From: Microcaldota archaeon
GTDB taxonomy: Archaea; Micrarchaeota; Micrarchaeia; Anstonellales; Bilamarchaeaceae
Direction of reading: 5' to 3'
DNA: 17,845 bases
NCBI GenBank assembly: GCA_020726005.1
Contig: DYTL01000007.1
Span: forward strand, 1-17,845
Every line of letters begins with the position of its first letter. Position 1 is the first letter of the stretch. Position numbers and translations under genes: made by a program. Below the pieces are notes generated by a model. It saw only the letters and a list, made by a program, of their open reading frames with translations. It searched no databases and was not told the DNA's origin. Shown here piece after piece: positions 12,720 to 17,845 of this stretch.

Positions 12720-14459
12720 ATGATACAGACAAAAATTGATGGAATAATTAGAATGGCTCTTACACCAGATAATAAAGTAATATCGTTCAATGAAATAGCC
12801 GAAAGATTTAATTCCACTGCTCAAGAAATTGAACAAATAGCGCGCGTATTGGAAAAAAATTTTATAGCAGAAACAGTATATCCATTCAATCCGTTCGCGC
12901 ACCCCGGTATGCGAGTGATAAAGGAACTCCCAAAAGTAATCGTGTCCGAAGTACCAAATGGAAAAATAATAGAAGAATATGACATAAGTGCGGATAACGA
13001 ACACGTATCTGGCAGAGTTTTCATAATTGAAGTTCCAGACGAAAAAGGAAGAATATATTTCCTGAAAAAGAGGTCAGTTAGCAACTACACTAAGATATAT
13101 CTTAATTATTTGCAGGACAAAATTACGCTTGAACTTCCTCCTGAAACTTCACAAATGTCTGAAGAAGAACGAAAGAAAAACGTGTATAAACAACAATGCG
13201 AACTTACAGAAAAACATTTGAGTAAAATAGAAAAAGACCCGAATAATATAAGATTAATGTGTGGTATGGTAAGAAGTGCAATGTTTGGTTTGGGAGAAAT
13301 AGATTCCCTTCTTAGTGATGATTGGTTGGAAGAAATTGGAATAAACAGATCACAAATCCCAATATTAGTATACCATCGCAAACACGGTTGGCTCAAAACA
13401 AATATTTTTGTGGAAAACGATAATCAAATATTGAACTATTCTTCACAGGTTGCAAGGCGCATAGGTAAACAAATAAGTACGCTTAATCCATTATTAGACG
13501 CGCATTTAATTAGCGGAGATAGAGTAAATGCGACCATGCATCCAATTTCGCATAGAGGAAATACGTTTACGGTTAGGCGTTTCGCAAGAAATCCATGGAC
13601 ACTTGGACACATGATAAGTGAAGAAACAAGAAACATTACTCCGGAAATGGCAGCTCTGCTTTGGCAGGCAGTACATTATGAAATGACAATTTTAGTTGCA
13701 GGGGGAACCGCAAGCGGAAAAACAAGTATACTTAATGCACTTGCAATGTTTATTCCACCTTATCAGCGTATAATTTCTATAGAAGATACACATGAAATTA
13801 CTCTTCCGTCAATGCATTGGAATTGGATACCAATGCTTACACGGCTTCCGAATCCAGAAGGTTTGGGCGGAATTAATATGCTTGACTTAATGATTAATGC
13901 ATTGCGTATGCGCCCCGATCGTATTATAGTTGGCGAAATTAGAAGAAGCGAGGAAGCCCGCGTACTTTTTGAAGCAATGCAAACCGGGCATAGCGTTTAT
14001 TCTACATTGCATGCTGATACTGGCTCACAAGTGATAAGAAGATTGATTGAACCGCCGATAGAAGTACCACCATCCGAATTAGGAGCTGTTGATTTAGTGT
14101 TGGTGCAATACCGCGACAGAAGATGCAATCTTCGCAGAACATCGGAAATTTCTGAAATTATTTCTTCTGCAGAAATACCTGAAATAAGTAAGGCATATTT
14201 ATGGCGTGCAAGAACTGATACATTTGAACTTATAAAACCACCGAACAAATATATTCAAAGCCTTAATCTTCATACCGGAATGACTGAAAAGGAAATTTAT
14301 TTAGATCAAAAGAAAAAAACAGACATTCTTGTATGGCTGAATAAATATAATTATAAAAACATTGAACAGATTGGTAAGGCAATAAAATTTTATTATTCAG
14401 ATGAGGCATCTTTGTACAAGGCAGTAGAAGAAGACACTAATCCAGAAAAGGTGCTATAA
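12720..14459 (+). CDS. Type IV pilus / type II secretion ATPase (TadA/ArlI/GspE family)
   Basis: This is the hexameric motor that powers pilus assembly at the cytoplasmic membrane. The 579-residue protein has Walker A GGTASGKT at 328-335, the Asp box SIEDTHEI at 353-360, Walker B RIIVGEIRR at 401-409 and the His box STLHAD at 428-433, all intact. The sequence LLDAHLISGDRVNATMHP (258-275) is typical of the N2 domain. Residues 1-55 resemble a winged helix-turn-helix followed by a YPFNPFAHPG linker, as in some other archaeal pilus ATPases. The next gene begins one base after the stop, so motor and platform are cotranslated. This is not ArlI of an archaellum, since no arl accessory genes are nearby. 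Confidence 0.93.
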   Translation: MIQTKIDGIIRMALTPDNKVISFNEIAERFNSTAQEIEQIARVLEKNFIAETVYPFNPFAHPGMRVIKELPKVIVSEVPNGKIIEEYDISADNEHVSGRVFIIEVPDEKGRIYFLKKRSVSNYTKIYLNYLQDKITLELPPETSQMSEEERKKNVYKQQCELTEKHLSKIEKDPNNIRLMCGMVRSAMFGLGEIDSLLSDDWLEEIGINRSQIPILVYHRKHGWLKTNIFVENDNQILNYSSQVARRIGKQISTLNPLLDAHLISGDRVNATMHPISHRGNTFTVRRFARNPWTLGHMISEETRNITPEMAALLWQAVHYEMTILVAGGTASGKTSILNALAMFIPPYQRIISIEDTHEITLPSMHWNWIPMLTRLPNPEGLGGINMLDLMINALRMRPDRIIVGEIRRSEEARVLFEAMQTGHSVYSTLHADTGSQVIRRLIEPPIEVPPSELGAVDLVLVQYRDRRCNLRRTSEISEIISSAEIPEISKAYLWRARTDTFELIKPPNKYIQSLNLHTGMTEKEIYLDQKKKTDILVWLNKYNYKNIEQIGKAIKFYYSDEASLYKAVEEDTNPEKVL

Positions 14460-14460
14460 C

Positions 14461-15345
14461 ATGGCATTTGTAAGTCCGTTAGTATTCATCTCTTCTGAAA
14501 TTGGGCAAGGTTTTGCTAATCGTTTTCGTCCATTTATTATTAAGTTACTTGGTTTTTTTCCAATGCTTAAATACGATTTAAGAACACTTTCAAATATTGA
14601 ACCTGAAGCCTATGTTGCAGCTAATTTCCTTTCATCATTAATCATATCTGTGTTTTTTAGTATTCTAATCTTACTCGTATCAAAAACTACGACTAGTTCA
14701 GCAAAGGTTCAAACATTTATCCCAATAATATTCCTTGTAATATTCTTTATGATTTTCTTTTTTAACATGATGTATCCGAGCATAAAGACGCGTACGTCCG
14801 CAATGAAAATGGATCGCGATCTTTCTTTTGCACTTAAGGATTTGCTTGTGCAAGTGGAAAGTGGCATTCCTCTCTATGAGGGTATGGTAAACATTGCCAA
14901 TTCAGATTACGGAGCTGTGTCTCCTGAACTTAGTTCAGTAGTGAAAGAAATAAGTGCCGGCATGCCCGAATCTTTAGCATTGCAAAAAATGGCACTTAGA
15001 ACCAAGAGCGATTATTTCAGAAAAGCATTGTGGCAGCTTATAAGTTCTTTGGAAAGTGGCGCGAGTATTGGTCCTGCACTTAAAACCGTGATAGAAACGC
15101 TTGAATCCTATCAGCGCAAATCAGTAAGGGATTATGCAAGTTCGTTGAATTTTATAGTACTTATATATATGCTTATTTCTGCTGCGATTCCGTCAATTGG
15201 TCTTGTATTTCTTATAGTACTTTCTGCGTTTGGCGGATTAAGTATAAATGAGCAAATTGTGGGAGCAGTAATAGTCGGTTCGCTACTTGCCCAACTTGTA
15301 ATAATAGGATATGTGAATAGTTCAAGGCCAACGATATATGAGTGA
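14461..15345 (+). CDS. Pilus platform membrane protein (GspF/TadB-TadC type), first copy
   Basis: The 294-residue protein has membrane helices at about 53-73, 85-105, 229-258 and 264-284, around a cytoplasmic helical T2SSF domain (about 115-225). The domain includes the characteristic DLLVQVESGIPLYEGM at 127-142 and LISSLESGASIGPALK at 193-208. It forms the inner-membrane base that the ATPase drives. AAGGTG before the ATG serves as Shine-Dalgarno. It precedes a second, longer platform gene, overlapping it by 8 bp. Two separate platform proteins, not one fused ArlJ, are typical of Epd/Tad-like pili. Confidence 0.88.
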   Translation: MAFVSPLVFISSEIGQGFANRFRPFIIKLLGFFPMLKYDLRTLSNIEPEAYVAANFLSSLIISVFFSILILLVSKTTTSSAKVQTFIPIIFLVIFFMIFFFNMMYPSIKTRTSAMKMDRDLSFALKDLLVQVESGIPLYEGMVNIANSDYGAVSPELSSVVKEISAGMPESLALQKMALRTKSDYFRKALWQLISSLESGASIGPALKTVIETLESYQRKSVRDYASSLNFIVLIYMLISAAIPSIGLVFLIVLSAFGGLSINEQIVGAVIVGSLLAQLVIIGYVNSSRPTIYE

Positions 15346-16387
15346 TTGTATGATTTTTAAAAGAATTTATTTCACAGTTTCCGGTATATGCCCGCAAAAT
15401 ATTAGTCATACTATTCAAAAAAAACTTATACACGCGGGTATCGAAGAGGAAGTTGATGTTTGGCTGGGTAGAGCGGTACTAACAGCATTTCTTTTTGCAT
15501 TTGCTGCATTAGTTACATCAATGGTGTTTTCTCCAACACTATCCAAACTAATACCGCAGATTGCGACTATGTCGCAGCTTGAATTCATAATTAGTGTTTC
15601 GTTTCCATCTTTTATACTAATTGCGTTGCTTATTGTTTTTCTTTATTACGTTTATATTTTTTACCGCATACAAACACGTACAGATGCTGTTGAAAAAGTG
15701 CTTCCAGATTTTTTGCTTATTCTAATTTCCAATCTTCATGCAGGTATGTCTCCATTTTCTGCATTTGTAAATGCAGCGCGTCCTGAATTCGGACCGTTAG
15801 AAGAAGAAATAAGAAAAGTTGCTATACGCAGTTCATCTTCACAATCACTTACCGTAGCTTTGAACGATCTTTCAGATCGTATTGATTCTAAAATATTCCA
15901 GAAAACCATAGTATTTTTTGACAAGGCAATACGCTCCGGGGGTCAGATGGCAAAAATTCTACACGCAAGCGCTGATGAAATAAGACACATACAAGAAATG
16001 CGCACAGAACTTTTTTCACAATCCATGAGTTATATAATATTTTTAGGATTTACTATTACACTTATCACACCTTATTTAATATCAATTTCCGGACAGTTTC
16101 TTGAAATGTTTCTGAAAATTAAAGAATCGACAACCACAGGTGCAAGTAAAACCCTTAATGTATCCTTATTTCAAGGCGAAATGACTATAACCGCGGGATT
16201 TGTAGAATCTATTGGTTACATATTTCTATTTATTGTTTCGCTTTTTATTTCGTTTTTTATAGGTTCATTAATGCGCGGAAAGCCTCTTTTCGGAATAAAA
16301 TATTTCCCATGGTTTGCAATCGCGAGTATAGGTATGTTTATAATTTCAAAAGCAATGATATCAAACCTGCTCGCTTCGTTTGGATGA
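15338..16387 (+). CDS. Pilus platform membrane protein (GspF/TadB-TadC type), second copy
   Basis: The 349-residue protein has helices at about 46-64, 85-108, 230-252, 292-312 and 322-342, with a cytoplasmic T2SSF domain between (about 115-228). The domain contains VLPDFLLILISNLHAGMSPF at 121-140 and FFDKAIRSGGQMAKIL at 193-208. It is presumed to pair with the preceding protein as a heteromeric platform. The ATG at 15338 overlaps the previous gene; an ATG at 15350, with GAGTGAT just upstream, is equally plausible and would shorten it by four residues. It is the last gene of the pilus locus and faces the GlmU-like gene tail to tail across 30 bp. Confidence 0.87.
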   Translation: MSDCMIFKRIYFTVSGICPQNISHTIQKKLIHAGIEEEVDVWLGRAVLTAFLFAFAALVTSMVFSPTLSKLIPQIATMSQLEFIISVSFPSFILIALLIVFLYYVYIFYRIQTRTDAVEKVLPDFLLILISNLHAGMSPFSAFVNAARPEFGPLEEEIRKVAIRSSSSQSLTVALNDLSDRIDSKIFQKTIVFFDKAIRSGGQMAKILHASADEIRHIQEMRTELFSQSMSYIIFLGFTITLITPYLISISGQFLEMFLKIKESTTTGASKTLNVSLFQGEMTITAGFVESIGYIFLFIVSLFISFFIGSLMRGKPLFGIKYFPWFAIASIGMFIISKAMISNLLASFG

Positions 16388-16417
16388 AAAATTTGTTAAA
16401 ATTTTTCGTTGTTTCAA

Positions 16418-17647
16418 TCACAAATTTTTATTCTGTTTCAGAAAAATCTTTCTTTCAATTCCAAGATTTCTATCCACGCTTACCCCTGAACTTATCCAGC
16501 ATTCATTACCAATAGTTTTTCCAGGCATAACGCAACTTAATACTCCGAATTTCGTATTATCTCCTACAACAGTGCCAAATTTTTTCCTACCTGTATTTAT
16601 CCAGCCGTCTTCTGTTAATACATTTATAGTATTTTCATCAAATCTAAAATTCGCAATTTGTGTTCCTGCGCCAAAATTTACGTTTTCTCCTATTATACTA
16701 TCTCCTATATACGTAAGATGCTTTGCTTTTACATTATCAAAAAGAATACTATTTTTTATAGTAGTGCTTTCACCTATTTCGCAGTGTTTTCCAAATGAAT
16801 TATTTCCACGCAAATAAGCATGGGGACCTATTTTTGTTTTAGCACTCAAATAATGCATTCCTTCATCCACATAACTATCAAAAATTTCCGAATCTTCCTC
16901 CATAATTAGTTTTCCTTTTATAGTGCTGTTTTCTACATTGCCACTATTTGCTTTCCTTTGTTCCAAAAGATAATCCTGCGCATCAAATAAATGCCAAGGA
17001 TATGCTACGTCCATCCAAAAATTATTAGTTTCAACACATTTCGCGCCGATTAAAATATCTGTAAGTTCATATTCTCCACGCAAGCTTGGAGTTATTGCTT
17101 CTAATTTCGGAAAAACGCTTTCATTCATTACATAAATAGATGTGTTAATTAAGTTTCCATTTGGATTTTCTGGTTTCTCCTGTATACCAATTATTTTTTC
17201 GTTGTTAACTTGAAGTACCCCATAATTTTTTGGATTCTCGATGCTTTTTGCGGCTATGGTTATTTCACTTTCGTGCGATGCGATTACTTTTTTTATTGTA
17301 TTTGCGTCTGCAATAATATCTCCGGCAATAACTAAAAAACTATCATTTACTTTTTCTTTTGCAGAAAGCAATGCTGCTCCTGTTCCATGTTTTTCGCTTT
17401 GCACGACAAATTCAAGTTTTATCCCAATATCATTGGTCTTTGTATCATAATTTGTAAAATATTCAAAAATTTTTTCTTTTTTGTATTTTACAATTACTAT
17501 TGCTTCGTTTATCCCGGCTTTTTTTACCTCATACAAAACATGCCAGAGCAATGGCTTTCCTGCGGTGTAAACCATCGTTTTTGGTCTAGTGAATGTAAGA
17601 GGATGCATTCGTTTTCCTTCTCCGGCTGCGAGAATTATGGCTTTCAT
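16418..17647 (-). CDS. GlmU-like bifunctional sugar-1-phosphate nucleotidylyltransferase/acetyltransferase
   Basis: The 409-residue cytosolic enzyme has an N-terminal nucleotidyltransferase domain: MKAIILAAGEGKRMHPLT at 1-18, RPKTM at 21-25, GTGAALL at 88-94, AGD at 108-110 and EKPENP at 157-162. A left-handed beta-helix domain begins near 240, with repeating hexapeptides and the conserved HLTYIGDSIIGENVNFGAGT at 310-329. This architecture and length match archaeal enzymes such as Sulfolobus ST0452, which make UDP-GlcNAc from GlcN-1-P and also handle Glc-1-P. The start is set by GGTGA 8 nt upstream and by homologues beginning MKAIILAAG; the frame also opens at 17680. The product would feed glycan synthesis, including N-glycans for the sequon-rich pilins. 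Confidence 0.9.
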   Translation of the reverse strand: MKAIILAAGEGKRMHPLTFTRPKTMVYTAGKPLLWHVLYEVKKAGINEAIVIVKYKKEKIFEYFTNYDTKTNDIGIKLEFVVQSEKHGTGAALLSAKEKVNDSFLVIAGDIIADANTIKKVIASHESEITIAAKSIENPKNYGVLQVNNEKIIGIQEKPENPNGNLINTSIYVMNESVFPKLEAITPSLRGEYELTDILIGAKCVETNNFWMDVAYPWHLFDAQDYLLEQRKANSGNVENSTIKGKLIMEEDSEIFDSYVDEGMHYLSAKTKIGPHAYLRGNNSFGKHCEIGESTTIKNSILFDNVKAKHLTYIGDSIIGENVNFGAGTQIANFRFDENTINVLTEDGWINTGRKKFGTVVGDNTKFGVLSCVMPGKTIGNECWISSGVSVDRNLGIERKIFLKQNKNL

Positions 17648-17720
17648 ATTGTTTTCACCAAAAAAAGTGGTTTCGAACATTTTTAATCCTTAATCTAAGT
17701 ACATTCAAAAAAACAACAAA

Positions 17721-17730
17721 TCTTTTTAAG
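17721..17730 (-). promoter_or_regulatory. Possible TATA box of the GlmU-like gene
   Basis: CTTAAAAAGA on the minus strand would place transcription start near 17700, giving a leader of about 55 nt that contains the GGTGA ribosome-binding site. This leadered arrangement differs from the leaderless genes elsewhere in the window. Beyond it (17731-17845) I see only AT-rich DNA and short hairpins. Confidence 0.35.
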
Positions 17731-17845
17731 TGTATGTGATTGATATTAAACAGTAATTCCGAACATCTTCTACAACTAAACCATTCGCAAGAACCAAACA
17801 TTATATTGGTTTTATAATTAAACTATTTTTCGCATTTTTTAGCGA

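Noticed and set aside
9722..16387. Archaellum (arl/fla) operon
   Set aside because: No ArlF, ArlG or ArlH-type genes accompany the ATPase, there are two platform genes instead of one ArlJ, and the prepilins have class III signals rather than archaellin-type ones.
16380..16817. A 145-residue plus-strand frame over the end of the GlmU-like gene
   Set aside because: Antisense to the beta-helix domain; composition typical of a shadow frame and no supporting start signal.
17648..17680. Upstream extension of the GlmU-like gene
   Set aside because: Homologues begin MKAIILAAG, and a GGTGA ribosome-binding site sits just before the internal ATG at 17647.
1..17845. CRISPR array, insertion sequence, rRNA
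   Set aside because: No regularly spaced repeats, no transposase frame with terminal inverted repeats, and no rRNA-like sequence were seen.

Overview
The window is archaeal chromosome. Four things show this: GatE, which is found only in archaea; a tRNA gene whose intron is framed by a bulge-helix-bulge splice motif; TATA boxes centred about 25 nt upstream of many start codons (leaderless transcripts); and archaeal isoprenoid-lipid enzymes (type 2 IPP isomerase, geranylgeranyl reductase). The low GC, short spacers, compact proteins and class III prepilin cluster would suit a small-genome (DPANN-type, e.g. Micrarchaeota/Diapherotrites-like) archaeon. That placement is inference; the sequence cannot settle it.

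Left part (1-4508, minus strand): an intron-containing tRNA-Asn(GUU) with a partial copy of its 3' end just downstream; a small hypothetical gene; then a compact operon reading MEMO-family protein, type 2 IPP isomerase (fni), a nucleotidyltransferase resembling archaeal FAD synthase, and a 45-codon membrane peptide that is out of frame. A 445-bp stretch without an intact gene (3200-3644) holds a decayed coding remnant and a hairpin. After it comes a membrane-anchored ComEC-type metallo-hydrolase.

Middle (4509-9613): gatE diverges from the hydrolase gene across 54 bp. A FAD-dependent geranylgeranyl reductase follows. Next is a divergent four-gene module: a KaiC-like ATPase on the plus strand and, opposite it, two paralogous three-helix membrane proteins plus a KaiC-like protein that has lost its P-loop. 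One TATA element lies almost exactly equidistant from both start codons of this module. It is the best candidate here for an undescribed system, possibly a membrane-linked regulator of the pilus next to it.

Right part (9722-16387, plus strand): a type IV pilus locus of the EppA-dependent (Epd/Tad-like) kind. Five overlapping or closely packed genes encode prepilin-like proteins. A 175-bp spacer with three hairpins follows, then the secretion ATPase (with an N-terminal winged-helix-like region) and two separate GspF/TadB-TadC-type platform proteins. No prepilin peptidase is in the window. The window ends with a convergent GlmU-like bifunctional nucleotidyltransferase/acetyltransferase that would supply UDP-amino sugars, perhaps for glycosylating the sequon-rich pilins. 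The last ~100 bases (17731-17845) hold no gene I can recognise.
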